In this document: positions 9,956-18,165 of the stretch, in pieces | Layout: every line of letters begins with the position of its first letter | Position numbering within the stretch: the stretch's first letter is position 1 | DNA from: Lachnospiraceae bacterium | GTDB lineage: Bacteria > Bacillota > Clostridia > Lachnospirales > Lachnospiraceae | DNA: 27,651 bases | Assembly (NCBI GenBank): GCA_900770785.1 | Contig: CAAGLJ010000064.1 | Span: 1-27,651, forward strand | Reading direction: 5' to 3' | The notes under the pieces: generated by a model | What the model saw: the letters and a program-made list of their open reading frames with translations, nothing else | The model's database searches: none | What the model was told of the DNA's origin: nothing | Made by a program: the position numbers and the translations under genes

Positions 9956-10456
9956 ATGAATAAATCCATGAGAGTGGTTATTCTTACACTCAGTGACTCA
10001 GGATATGAAGGAAGAAGAGAGGACAAAAGCGGAATGGTTATTCGGGAATTGATGGAAGAAGCCGGTTATACAGTGATAGATTCCAAAATCCTTCCCGATG
10101 GTATTGAACCATTGGCTGCCGAGCTTAAGCGGCTCTGCGATACTGAATTGGCAGATTTAATCCTGACTACCGGTGGAACTGGATTTTCCCCCAGGGATTT
10201 GACTCCTGAAGCCACCTTGTCAGTAGTGGAGCGACAAGCACCGGGAATAGCAGAGGCCATGCGCTGGCATTCTTTGCAAATCACCAGCCGGGCTATGTTA
10301 AGTCGGGCGGCGGCAGGAATCCGTAAAGGCACTCTCATTGTGAATCTCCCCGGCAGTCCAAAGGCTGTACGGGAATGTCTGGAATACATTCTTCCCAGTC
10401 TCAAGCATGGGCTTGAGATTTTAAAGGGAACTGCTTCAGAATGTGCCAGACCGTGA
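9956..10456 (+). CDS. mog: Molybdopterin adenylyltransferase, MogA/MoaB type
   Basis: This 166-residue protein is a single MoCF_biosynth domain with ILTLSDSGYEGRREDKSG at the N terminus, the nucleotide- and pterin-binding LILTTGGTGFSPRD, and VNLPGSPKA. The length fits MogA/MoaB. It adenylylates molybdopterin before MoeA adds molybdenum. The ATG follows AGGCAGGAGGTAAAC, and it is the last gene of the cofactor run. The second riboswitch begins about 30 bases after its stop. MogA and MoaB cannot be separated by eye. Confidence 0.9.
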   Translation: MNKSMRVVILTLSDSGYEGRREDKSGMVIRELMEEAGYTVIDSKILPDGIEPLAAELKRLCDTELADLILTTGGTGFSPRDLTPEATLSVVERQAPGIAEAMRWHSLQITSRAMLSRAAAGIRKGTLIVNLPGSPKAVRECLEYILPSLKHGLEILKGTASECARP

Positions 10457-10485
10457 GGGAGCAATGTAACTATAAACCTAATGAC

Positions 10486-10583
10486 TTCGAGCCCTCACTC
10501 CTAAAGGAAACCATGGAGTCCGGGCCGTGCCTGAATTCAGGCTCAGGGTTATACCGGAAACGGTATGGCCTTCCATAATCGAA
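10486..10583 (+). promoter_or_regulatory. Moco-type riboswitch aptamer, copy 2 (modA leader)
   Basis: The fold matches copy 1: outer stem 10486-10490 with 10579-10583; second arm 10491-10494 with 10522-10525 and 10497-10501 with 10515-10519; hairpin GCCTG 10529-10533 with CAGGC 10538-10542; and ATACCG-GAAA-CGGTAT at 10551-10566. The conserved GGCCTTCC follows. The outer stem ends right next to the modA ribosome site (AAGGAG, 10584-10589) and no terminator lies between, so translational control is likely. It would tie molybdate uptake to cofactor supply. Confidence 0.78.
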
Positions 10584-10597
10584 AAGGAGACAAAAAA

Positions 10598-11509
10598 ATG
10601 AAAAAAATGATTGCCATGTTACTCGTGATTTGTCTGTCCTGCGGTGTACTTGCAGGCTGCGGCGGCTCAACCACAGCAAAAGTGGAAGATAAGAGCAGTG
10701 CAGTTGCGGAAACCCAGGCTGGCATCCAAGCAGAGGATAAAGAAGAAGCCTCTGCAAAACCCCAGGCAGAACCGGTAGAACTGATCGTGTTTGCAGCAGC
10801 CTCTATGACCGAAACACTGACCGAATTGGGAGAAGCCTATATGGCTGAAAACCCAAGTGTAAAGCTGGTATTCAATTTTGAATCCTCAGGAACCTTGAAA
10901 ACCCAGATTCAGGAAGGTGCAGACTGCGATATCTTTATTTCCGCAGGGCAGAAGCAGATGAATCAGCTGGACATTACGGCTGATGCTTCTGTAAACACCG
11001 AAGGATTGGATTTTGTTTTAGCAGATACAAGATTTGATATTCTGGAAAATAAGGTAGCACTGGCTGTTCCAGAGGGAAATGCAGCGAATATTAATTCCTA
11101 TGAAGATTTGCACAATGGTCTGAAGGAAGGAAGCATCATGCTGGCGATGGGCAATGCAGATGTACCCGTGGGGCAGTATACCCAGAAGATTCTTGCTTAT
11201 TATGAGCTTAGTGAGGAGGAGCTTGCCAGGGCAGGGAAGATCACCTATGGATCTAATGTAAAAGAGGTTACCACTCAGGTATCCGAAGGAACGGTAGATT
11301 GTGGAATAATTTATCAAACTGACGCCTTTTCAGCAGGACTGACTGTAGTGGATGTGGCTACTGCCGAGATGTGCGGTCAGGTAATTTACCCGGCTGCTGT
11401 ATTGAATATTTCGGACAATGTGGAAGCGGCTCAGGCATTCCTGGACTATTTGACCAGCGATGCAGGAGATGCGGTTTTTGAAAAAGTAGGCTTTACTCCC
11501 ATGGACTAA
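10598..11509 (+). CDS. modA: Molybdate ABC transporter, substrate-binding lipoprotein ModA
   Basis: This 303-residue protein starts with a lipoprotein signal peptide ending in LAGC, so Cys21 is the predicted lipid anchor. An Ala/Glu-rich linker of about 35 residues follows. The ModA domain begins at VELIVFAAASMTETL and contains FNFESSGTLKTQI, GNADVPVGQY and GIIYQTDA, all regions that shape the oxyanion pocket. The ATG at 10598 follows AAGGAG by eight bases. An in-frame ATG at 10565 lies inside the riboswitch and would put charged residues before the signal peptide, so it is rejected. It captures molybdate outside the membrane for ModB and ModC. Confidence 0.92.
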   Translation: MKKMIAMLLVICLSCGVLAGCGGSTTAKVEDKSSAVAETQAGIQAEDKEEASAKPQAEPVELIVFAAASMTETLTELGEAYMAENPSVKLVFNFESSGTLKTQIQEGADCDIFISAGQKQMNQLDITADASVNTEGLDFVLADTRFDILENKVALAVPEGNAANINSYEDLHNGLKEGSIMLAMGNADVPVGQYTQKILAYYELSEEELARAGKITYGSNVKEVTTQVSEGTVDCGIIYQTDAFSAGLTVVDVATAEMCGQVIYPAAVLNISDNVEAAQAFLDYLTSDAGDAVFEKVGFTPMD

Positions 11510-11538
11510 AGGCTGATTACATAGAATGGGAGGTAAGG

Positions 11539-12219
11539 ATGGACTGGTTTCCTTTAATCAATTCCCTGCGCATAGCAGGGATAAGTACGGTTATTATTTT
11601 TTTTACAGGAATCTTTGCTGCCTATTACATCGCCAAGGCACCCAGGGTAATTAAGGGGTTTCTGGATGTGATTCTGACCCTGCCTTTGGTGCTTCCGCCT
11701 ACGGTGGTAGGCTATCTGCTGCTTTTAGCTCTGGGCCCCAGGCGGCCGTTAGGGGCATGGCTTTTGGCTGTCTTTGGAATCAAGATTACGATGACCTGGT
11801 GGTCTGCCATTTTTGCTACAACAGTGGTTATTTTTCCCTTGATGTACCGTACAGCCAGGGGAGCCTTTGAATCCTTTGATGAAACACTGGCCTACTCAGC
11901 CCAAACTCTTGGTCTGCCCAATTATTATATTTTCTGGAGAATACGAATGCCGTACTGTCGTCAGGGTATTTTGGCAGGTACGGTACTGGCCTTTGCCAGA
12001 GCTTTGGGAGAATATGGGGCAACCAGTATGATTGCAGGATATACCCCCGGACATACGGCAACGATTTCCACTACGGTGTACCAGCTGTGGCGGACTAATG
12101 ATGATGCTTTGGCCTTGAAATGGGTTATGATCAATATGGCTATATCCTTTGTGGTATTACTGGCAGTCAACCTTTTGGAAAAGCGCTCGGCTGCACAGGG
12201 CAAAAGAAGGAGGTACTGA
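11539..12219 (+). CDS. modB: Molybdate ABC transporter permease ModB
   Basis: This 226-residue permease has about five membrane spans and the cytoplasmic EAA-type loop recognised by the ATPase, ending in ARALGEYGATSMIAG. The N-terminal LRIAGISTVIIFFTGIFAAY and LPLVLPPTVVGYLLL are typical of ModB. The ATG follows GGGAGGTAAGG. It lies 29 bases after modA and one base before modC, so the three genes form one operon. Confidence 0.93.
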   Translation: MDWFPLINSLRIAGISTVIIFFTGIFAAYYIAKAPRVIKGFLDVILTLPLVLPPTVVGYLLLLALGPRRPLGAWLLAVFGIKITMTWWSAIFATTVVIFPLMYRTARGAFESFDETLAYSAQTLGLPNYYIFWRIRMPYCRQGILAGTVLAFARALGEYGATSMIAGYTPGHTATISTTVYQLWRTNDDALALKWVMINMAISFVVLLAVNLLEKRSAAQGKRRRY

Positions 12220-12220
12220 T

Positions 12221-13279
12221 ATGTCCATTTTCGTAGACATTGAAAAAAGGCTGGGCTCCTTTTTGCTTAAAATGAATATTGAAGCCAAAGAAGAAACCCT
12301 GGCTCTTCTGGGAGCCTCCGGCTGTGGTAAAAGCATGACCTTAAAGTGTATTGCCGGTATTGAAAAACCGGACAAAGGACGGATCGTGGTAGATGGAATA
12401 ACCCTTTTCGACTCCCAGAAGGGAATCAATCTGCCGCCGCAAAAGAGATGTCTGGGAATGATGTTTCAAAACTATGCACTTTTTCCTAATATGACGGTGG
12501 AGCAAAATATCAGGGCAGGTACAAAACGGGAAAAGGATAAAAAAGAACGCCGCCAGGCGGTAGAGGAGATGATGGAACGGTTCGGTCTAAAGAAGCTGGC
12601 TAACCATTACCCCCATCAGCTTTCCGGTGGTCAGCAGCAGAGAACTGCGTTGGCACGAATTCTGATTTCCACTCCCAGGGCATTGCTTTTGGATGAACCC
12701 TTTTGTGCCCTGGACAATCACCTCAAGTTTCGTCTTCAGCAAGAGGTAAGAGAAGTGATTCGCAGCTTTAATAAAACGGTATTGCTGGTCTCCCACGATC
12801 GGGATGAGGTATTTGGCATGGCACAGAGCATAGCCGTCATCGATGATGGGAAGGTAGAGGTTTTTGGAAGTCGTGATAAGGTTTTTACAGACCCTAAAAC
12901 GGTAACAGCAGCCAGACTTACAGGCTGTAAAAATATCTCTGCCATAGAAAAACGGAGTGAATATCGTGTTTTTGCACAGGATTGGGGAATAGAACTGACA
13001 ACGGCAAAGCAGGTAGGTGAAGCTAATGCCATTGGGATCAGAATGCACGATATTCGTGCGGGCAGAGGAGAAAACAGTTTTCGCTGCCAGATTCTGGAGG
13101 AAATTGAGAACCCTTTTTCTTATACCATTATGCTTAAGCCGGAAGGTAAAGTGGATGCAGCAGCCTTTGGCTGGGAATTAGACAAAGGCTGCTGGCAGAA
13201 AATGCGGGCAAATACAATAGAAATCACGATTCCTCCTCATGCAGTCCTGCTTCTGGAGGGGGGAAATTGTTCCGGGTAA
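12221..13279 (+). CDS. modC: Molybdate ABC transporter ATP-binding protein ModC
   Basis: This 352-residue ATPase has Walker A GASGCGKS (residues 31-38), Q-loop Gln83, signature LSGGQ (134-138), Walker B ALLLDEP (154-160) and switch histidine in LLVSHDRDEVF. The remaining C-terminal 130 residues correspond to the regulatory TOBE/Mop-like part of ModC, although it is diverged. The ATG at 12221 follows AGAAGGAGGTACTGAT; upstream in-frame starts would overlap modB and are unnecessary. It powers molybdate import with ModB and is the last gene before a terminator. Confidence 0.92.
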   Translation: MSIFVDIEKRLGSFLLKMNIEAKEETLALLGASGCGKSMTLKCIAGIEKPDKGRIVVDGITLFDSQKGINLPPQKRCLGMMFQNYALFPNMTVEQNIRAGTKREKDKKERRQAVEEMMERFGLKKLANHYPHQLSGGQQQRTALARILISTPRALLLDEPFCALDNHLKFRLQQEVREVIRSFNKTVLLVSHDRDEVFGMAQSIAVIDDGKVEVFGSRDKVFTDPKTVTAARLTGCKNISAIEKRSEYRVFAQDWGIELTTAKQVGEANAIGIRMHDIRAGRGENSFRCQILEEIENPFSYTIMLKPEGKVDAAAFGWELDKGCWQKMRANTIEITIPPHAVLLLEGGNCSG

Positions 13280-13296
13280 AAAGAATAGAAGGAAAG

Positions 13297-13334
13297 AAAA
13301 ACGAAGGTGTTGCTCTTACAGAACCTTCGTTTTT
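13297..13334 (+). terminator. Intrinsic terminator after modC
   Basis: AAAAACGAAGGT (13297-13308) pairs with ACCTTCGTTTTT (13323-13334), and more T/C-rich sequence follows. It ends the modABC transcript 18 bases after the stop codon. Confidence 0.85.
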
Positions 13335-13357
13335 CTTTTCTCGTTTAAGATATCTTC

Positions 13358-13387
13358 TTGACTGGAAGGCTAAAGTTTGGGTATATT
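13358..13387 (+). promoter_or_regulatory. Sigma-A-type promoter for pth-mfd
   Basis: TTGACT (13358-13363) and TATATT (13382-13387) are separated by 18 bases. The promoter lies between the modC terminator and pth. Transcription would begin near 13394, about 67 bases upstream of the pth start. Confidence 0.6.
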
Positions 13388-13460
13388 GTAATCCGAAAGA
13401 CTAACTGGGATGAGAAATTTCATGCTCATCGAATCATTTTAATCATAAAGGAAAAAACGT

Positions 13461-14042
13461 ATGTACATTATAGCAGGTCTGGGTAATCCCACAAAAGAAT
13501 ATCAAAATACAAGGCATAATATCGGTTTTGACATCATAGATAAACTTGCAGATACTTATTCTATAGATGTTCTGGAAAAAAAGCACAAGGCTCTGGTCGG
13601 CAGGGGAATAATAGAGGGAGAAAAAGTTATTCTGGCAAAGCCCCAGACCTATATGAACCTGAGTGGGGAGAGTGTGCGAGCCCTGGTGGATTATTATAAA
13701 ATTGATGAAAAGCAGGAACTGATCGTGATTTATGATGATATTTCGCTGGATGTGGGGCAGCTTCGCATACGCAAGAAGGGCAGTGCAGGAGGACATAATG
13801 GAATAAAGAGTATTCTGGGCTTTCTGGGACATGATGTGTTTCCCCGCATTAAAGTAGGGGTAGGGGACAAACCTGCGGGCTATGATTTGGCAGATTATGT
13901 TTTAGGACACTTCACCAAAGAAGAACGTGTGGTTATGGAGAAAAGTGCTGATAATGCCATAAAAGCCATTCAGGAAATTGTGGCTGGTGAAATAGACAGG
14001 GCAATGAACATCTACAATAAAAAAGTAAAGCAGGTGGAGTAA
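13461..14042 (+). CDS. pth: Peptidyl-tRNA hydrolase
   Basis: This 193-residue Pth has the N-terminal IAGLGNPTKEYQNTRHNIGF with Asn9 and catalytic His19, the KPQTYMNLSG segment, and VIYDDISLDVGQLRIRKKGSAGGHNG. It releases tRNA from peptidyl-tRNAs dropped by the ribosome. The ribosome site is modest (AAAGGAAAAAACGT). The stop touches the GTG start of mfd, a common pth-mfd pairing in Firmicutes that implies co-transcription. Confidence 0.96.
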   Translation: MYIIAGLGNPTKEYQNTRHNIGFDIIDKLADTYSIDVLEKKHKALVGRGIIEGEKVILAKPQTYMNLSGESVRALVDYYKIDEKQELIVIYDDISLDVGQLRIRKKGSAGGHNGIKSILGFLGHDVFPRIKVGVGDKPAGYDLADYVLGHFTKEERVVMEKSADNAIKAIQEIVAGEIDRAMNIYNKKVKQVE

Positions 14043-17000
14043 GTGGAAGGATTGATGACACCCTTAAAAGAGTTGGCAGAATATGACAGGATGAAGGAGC
14101 TTTTGGAGAAAAGGGCAGAGGCTCTTTCTCTCACCGGCTGTGTGGACTCCCAGAAGCTTCATATGATAGCCGGGCTGGGAGAGAGCTTTTATATCAAGGT
14201 GATTCTTACCTTCAGTGATTTGAGAGCCAGGGAAATTGCAGAAGAATTTCGCTTTTATGACCGAAACGTATGTGTTTATCCGGGAAAGGATCTGATCTTT
14301 TATCAGGCGGATATCCAGGGAAATCAGCTGGTAAGAGAGAGAATACAGGTTCTGAAACGGATTGCTGAAGGAAGGCCGATGACGCTGGTAACTACCTTCA
14401 GCAGTCTTTTGTCTCCCATGATGCCTCTTGAACGTTTTTTAAAAAATACGTTGAATATCAACAAAAGAAGTCGTATAGAAGAAGGTGAGCTGGCAGGCAG
14501 ACTGGTGACTATGGGCTATGGAAAGGTACATCAGGTAGAGGCGCCGGGGCAGTTCAGTATTCGGGGAGGAATTGTTGATATTTTTGATTTAACCCAGGAA
14601 AATCCCTATCGTATAGAGCTTTGGGGAGAGGAGGTAGAATCTGTAAGGAGCTTTGATGTGCTGAGCCAGCGCTCCATTGAAAATCTGGAGTCGATTTCGG
14701 TCTATCCTGCCACTGAGCTGATTTTGACTGAGGAAGAGTTGAAGTCAGGGATTGGTCGAATCAAAGAGGAGGCAGAAAAGCAGCGGGAGCAGCTTCGCAA
14801 GCAGTTTTTGACCGAGGAAGCCCATCGTCTCACTACCCATATCAAAGAATTGGAAGAGGAGGTTTTGGAATTTAAAACCGGAGTCAATCTGGAAAGCTAT
14901 ATTTATTATTTTTTACCTCAGGTACAATCCTTTATGGATATGTTTCTGGGGAAAAACTGCTGCGTTTTTCTGGATGAGCCTGTTCGGATAAAGGAGCATA
15001 TCGACGGTGTGGAGATGGAATTTAAGGAGAGTATGAGTCACCGTCTGGAAAAGGGCTACGTTTTGCCAGGGCAGACCCGGATTTTATTTGGTCGGGAAGA
15101 GATTCTTTCCAGAGTGGCAAAACATCCTGCTGTGCAGATAGGCTTCATGGAGGATAAGGCTGCTTTACTGAAAACGGAACATAGATTTAATATTATGGCA
15201 AAGAGTATTGCCCCTTATAACAATAGCTTTGAGCTTCTGATTAAGGATTTGAAGCGGTATAAAAAGGAGCAGTACAGGGTCATCCTTCTGTCTTCTTCCA
15301 GAACCAGAGCAAAGAGGCTTGCCTTTGATATACAGGGAGAAGGGATGACGGCCTTTTATACGGAGGATCCTTTTCGCCAGGTGCAGCCGGGAGAAGTGCT
15401 GGTATATCATGGAAGTATCAAAAGGGGCTTTGAATATCCACTCCTTAAGTTTGTGGTGATTTCCGAGGGGGATATTTTTGGAAAAGAAAAGCGAAAAAAG
15501 AAGTCCGTAAAAAAATATGAAGGGACGAAAATCCGGGACTTTTCCCAGCTGCAGGTGGGAGATTATGTGGTACATGAAAGTCATGGACTGGGCATTTACA
15601 GGGGAATAGAGAAGGTAGAAGTAGAAAAAGTGGTCAAGGACTATATGAAAATCGAGTATCGGGATGGAGGCAATCTGTATATCCTTGCTACCGGTCTTGA
15701 TGTGATTCAAAAGTATGCTTCTGCTGATGCCAGAAAGCCGAAGCTGAACAAGCTGGGAACTAAAGAATGGATAAAAACCAAGACCAGGGTTAGAGGAGCG
15801 GTCCAGGAAATTGCAGGAGAGCTGGTGGAGCTGTATGCCAAAAGGCAGCAAAAGCAGGGTTTTTCTTTTGGGAAGGATACGGTCTGGCAGCAGGAATTTG
15901 AAGAGCTTTTTCCCTATGAGGAAACGGAGGATCAGCTGAGTGCCATAGAGGCTACCAAGCAGGATATGGAAAGTAATCGGATTATGGATCGTTTAATCTG
16001 CGGGGATGTGGGTTTTGGTAAGACGGAGATCGCTATTCGCGCTGCTTTTAAGGCAGTACAGGATGGAAAGCAGGTGGCCTTTCTTGTTCCCACCACTATT
16101 CTGGCCCAGCAGCATTATAATAACTTTATTCAGCGAATGAAAGACTTTCCGGTGCGAATAGATTTAATGTCAAGATTTCGCACCGCGGCAGAACAGAAGA
16201 AAACTCTGGCAGACTTAAAAAGGGGCCTGGTGGATATCGTTATCGGAACCCACAGAATCCTATCCAAAGATCTGGAATTCAAGGACCTGGGGCTTTTGAT
16301 TGTGGATGAGGAGCAGCGGTTTGGTGTAGGGCATAAGGAAAAAATCAAGCAGATGAAAGAGGATGTGGATGTGCTTACGCTGTCGGCTACACCCATTCCC
16401 CGAACCCTCCATATGAGTCTGGTAGGAATCAGGGACATGAGCGTTTTGGAAGAGGCGCCGGGTGAACGTTTGCCCATCCAGACCTATGTCTGTGAATACA
16501 ATGAGGAAATGGTAAGGGAGGCCATCGTTCGGGAGCTGTCCAGAGGGGGACAGGTATACTATGTCTATAACCGGGTAAATACCATTGCAGATGTAGCCAT
16601 GTCCATACAGCAGCTGGTGCCGGAGGCAAATGTGTCCTTTGCACATGGACAGATGAAGGAGCAGGAGCTGGAAAAAATCATGTATAATTTTATTAATGGA
16701 GAAATTGATGTACTGGTTTCCACCACCATTATTGAAACCGGTATGGATATTTCCAACGTAAATACCATGATTATTGATGATGCCGACCAGATGGGACTTT
16801 CCCAGCTTTACCAGCTTCGGGGACGGGTAGGAAGAAGCAGCCGGGTGGCTTATGCCTTTTTTATGTATAAACGGGATAAAATACTGAAAGAAATAGCGGA
16901 AAAAAGACTCCAGACCATTCGGGAATTTACGGAACTGGGAAGCGGCTTCAAAATTGCCATGCGGGATCTGGAGATTCGTGGAGCAGGAAATCTGCTGGGA

Positions 17001-17573
17001 AAAAGACAGCATGGGCACATGGAAGCAGTGGGCTATGATTTGTACTGTAAAATGCTGAATGAAGCGGTAAAAAATCTGAAGGGAATATCCACCGCTATGG
17101 AGGACTTCAATACTCTGGTGGATCTGGATGTGGATGCTTTTATTCCTCCCTCTTATATCGTAAATGAAATACAGAAGCTGGATATTTATAAGCGTATAGC
17201 AGCTATTGAGAACAGGGCAGAAAGTGAGGAAATGCGCGAGGAGCTTCTGGATCGGTTTGGGGTGGTTCCGGGAAGCGTGGAAAATCTTCTCAGGATTTCT
17301 CTGATTCGGGTGAAAGCACATGGAATCTATGTAACGGAAATTAAAGGAAAGCAGGAAAAAATTCTGGTCTATATGAAGCCGGATGCACCTGTACGGGCAG
17401 AAAATATTCCTGTGCTTCTGCAAAAGTACAACAAAAAGGCTACCTTTACGGCCAAGGGAAACCCTTATTTTTGTTTTCGATACAAAAAGACGGGACTGAT
17501 TGAGAAGGATGCAGAGCTGCTACTGGCTTTGACGGAAGAAATTTTACAGAATATGGAGGAGGTATTGACTTAA
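14043..17573 (+). CDS. mfd: Transcription-repair coupling factor Mfd
   Basis: This 1176-residue protein has normal Mfd length. The N-terminal UvrB-like region (GQFSIRGGIVDIF) is followed by the RNA-polymerase-interacting domain (VGDYVVHESHGLGIYRG), then the RecG-like translocase with Walker A GDVGFGKTE near residue 656, motif II DEEQRFGV near 753, and LSATPIPRTLHMS. The C-terminal regulatory region follows. Mfd removes stalled RNA polymerase and recruits UvrA to damage. The GTG start directly follows the pth stop; an ATG at 14055 is an alternative that removes four residues. Confidence 0.96.
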   Translation: MEGLMTPLKELAEYDRMKELLEKRAEALSLTGCVDSQKLHMIAGLGESFYIKVILTFSDLRAREIAEEFRFYDRNVCVYPGKDLIFYQADIQGNQLVRERIQVLKRIAEGRPMTLVTTFSSLLSPMMPLERFLKNTLNINKRSRIEEGELAGRLVTMGYGKVHQVEAPGQFSIRGGIVDIFDLTQENPYRIELWGEEVESVRSFDVLSQRSIENLESISVYPATELILTEEELKSGIGRIKEEAEKQREQLRKQFLTEEAHRLTTHIKELEEEVLEFKTGVNLESYIYYFLPQVQSFMDMFLGKNCCVFLDEPVRIKEHIDGVEMEFKESMSHRLEKGYVLPGQTRILFGREEILSRVAKHPAVQIGFMEDKAALLKTEHRFNIMAKSIAPYNNSFELLIKDLKRYKKEQYRVILLSSSRTRAKRLAFDIQGEGMTAFYTEDPFRQVQPGEVLVYHGSIKRGFEYPLLKFVVISEGDIFGKEKRKKKSVKKYEGTKIRDFSQLQVGDYVVHESHGLGIYRGIEKVEVEKVVKDYMKIEYRDGGNLYILATGLDVIQKYASADARKPKLNKLGTKEWIKTKTRVRGAVQEIAGELVELYAKRQQKQGFSFGKDTVWQQEFEELFPYEETEDQLSAIEATKQDMESNRIMDRLICGDVGFGKTEIAIRAAFKAVQDGKQVAFLVPTTILAQQHYNNFIQRMKDFPVRIDLMSRFRTAAEQKKTLADLKRGLVDIVIGTHRILSKDLEFKDLGLLIVDEEQRFGVGHKEKIKQMKEDVDVLTLSATPIPRTLHMSLVGIRDMSVLEEAPGERLPIQTYVCEYNEEMVREAIVRELSRGGQVYYVYNRVNTIADVAMSIQQLVPEANVSFAHGQMKEQELEKIMYNFINGEIDVLVSTTIIETGMDISNVNTMIIDDADQMGLSQLYQLRGRVGRSSRVAYAFFMYKRDKILKEIAEKRLQTIREFTELGSGFKIAMRDLEIRGAGNLLGKRQHGHMEAVGYDLYCKMLNEAVKNLKGISTAMEDFNTLVDLDVDAFIPPSYIVNEIQKLDIYKRIAAIENRAESEEMREELLDRFGVVPGSVENLLRISLIRVKAHGIYVTEIKGKQEKILVYMKPDAPVRAENIPVLLQKYNKKATFTAKGNPYFCFRYKKTGLIEKDAELLLALTEEILQNMEEVLT

Positions 17574-17579
17574 GGAAAT

Positions 17580-17617
17580 GCCGGGGATAGAGGTTTGAAA
17601 ACCATCTATACCCCGGC
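17580..17617. terminator. Terminator hairpin between convergent mfd and YbaK genes
   Basis: GCCGGGG (17580-17586) pairs with CCCCGGC (17611-17617). The stem continues inward with two bulges toward a loop around TTGAAA. T-rich sequence follows on the plus strand (TTCAAATTTT), less on the minus strand. Its place between two converging genes suggests it serves both. Confidence 0.75.
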
Positions 17618-17631
17618 TTCAAATTTTCAGG

Positions 17632-18102
17632 CTATTCCCAACCCTTGCAGACATCAACCCACTCACGGTAGCCCGAGCAGGTCTCCAGCTCAGGAATGGT
17701 CAATTCAATGGCACTGTTGCTGCTTCCACAGGCAGGAAAGACGGTGGTAAAACGTCTGAGGGACTCATCCAGATAAACGATAACCCCATCCTTAAGGGCA
17801 AAGGGACAAACCCCTCCCACCGCGTGACCAATAAGCTCCAGGGTCTGCTGTGGAGAGAGCATTTTGGCTTTGCAGGAAAACTGTGCCTTATATTTACCGT
17901 TGTCGATTCTGGCATCGCCGGCAGCCACCACAAGAATCGGCTTTTCATCTGCCATAAAAGCGAGACTTTTGGCAATGCGGCAGGGCTCGCAATTCAAGGC
18001 CTGAGCTGCCAGTTCCACAGTGGCACTGGATACAGCAAATTCCTGTATACGTTCCTCCATATTGAAGGCTTTAAAAAAATTTCTTACTTTTTCGATGGTC
18101 AT
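17632..18102 (-). CDS. YbaK/EbsC-type aminoacyl-tRNA deacylase
   Basis: This 156-residue protein matches the YbaK/prolyl-tRNA-editing fold: an N-terminal helical part, CRIAKSLAFMADEKPILVVAAGDARID, and GHAVGGVCPFALKDGVIVYLDESL. Such proteins hydrolyse mischarged tRNAs such as Cys-tRNA(Pro) or Ala-tRNA(Pro) in trans. The start is ATG at 18102, seven bases behind AAGGAG; a TTG one codon earlier is too close to that site. It converges on mfd and lies downstream of the DUF975 gene on the same strand. The precise tRNA substrate cannot be read from the sequence. Confidence 0.85.
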   Translation of the reverse strand: MTIEKVRNFFKAFNMEERIQEFAVSSATVELAAQALNCEPCRIAKSLAFMADEKPILVVAAGDARIDNGKYKAQFSCKAKMLSPQQTLELIGHAVGGVCPFALKDGVIVYLDESLRRFTTVFPACGSSNSAIELTIPELETCSGYREWVDVCKGWE

Positions 18103-18165
18103 CAAGTCACTCCTTGTCTGTATATTTTCTATTTTCTCTGTTTCACAACCGAAATAGAGAAAGAC

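Noticed and set aside
10565..10597. Upstream in-frame ATG for modA
   Set aside because: It lies within the riboswitch, has no ribosome site and would put an unnatural extension ahead of the lipoprotein signal peptide.
12149..12220. Upstream in-frame start for modC
   Set aside because: It overlaps modB by about 70 bases; the ATG at 12221 has a strong AGGAGG and the usual ModC start.
15165..15851. 228-codon open frame on the minus strand inside mfd
   Set aside because: Same reasons: an antisense shadow of mfd with no recognisable motif.
16260..17423. 387-codon open frame on the minus strand inside mfd
   Set aside because: It lies wholly opposite the well-supported mfd coding frame, its translation is rich in His, Ile and Tyr with no domain pattern, and it has no ribosome site.
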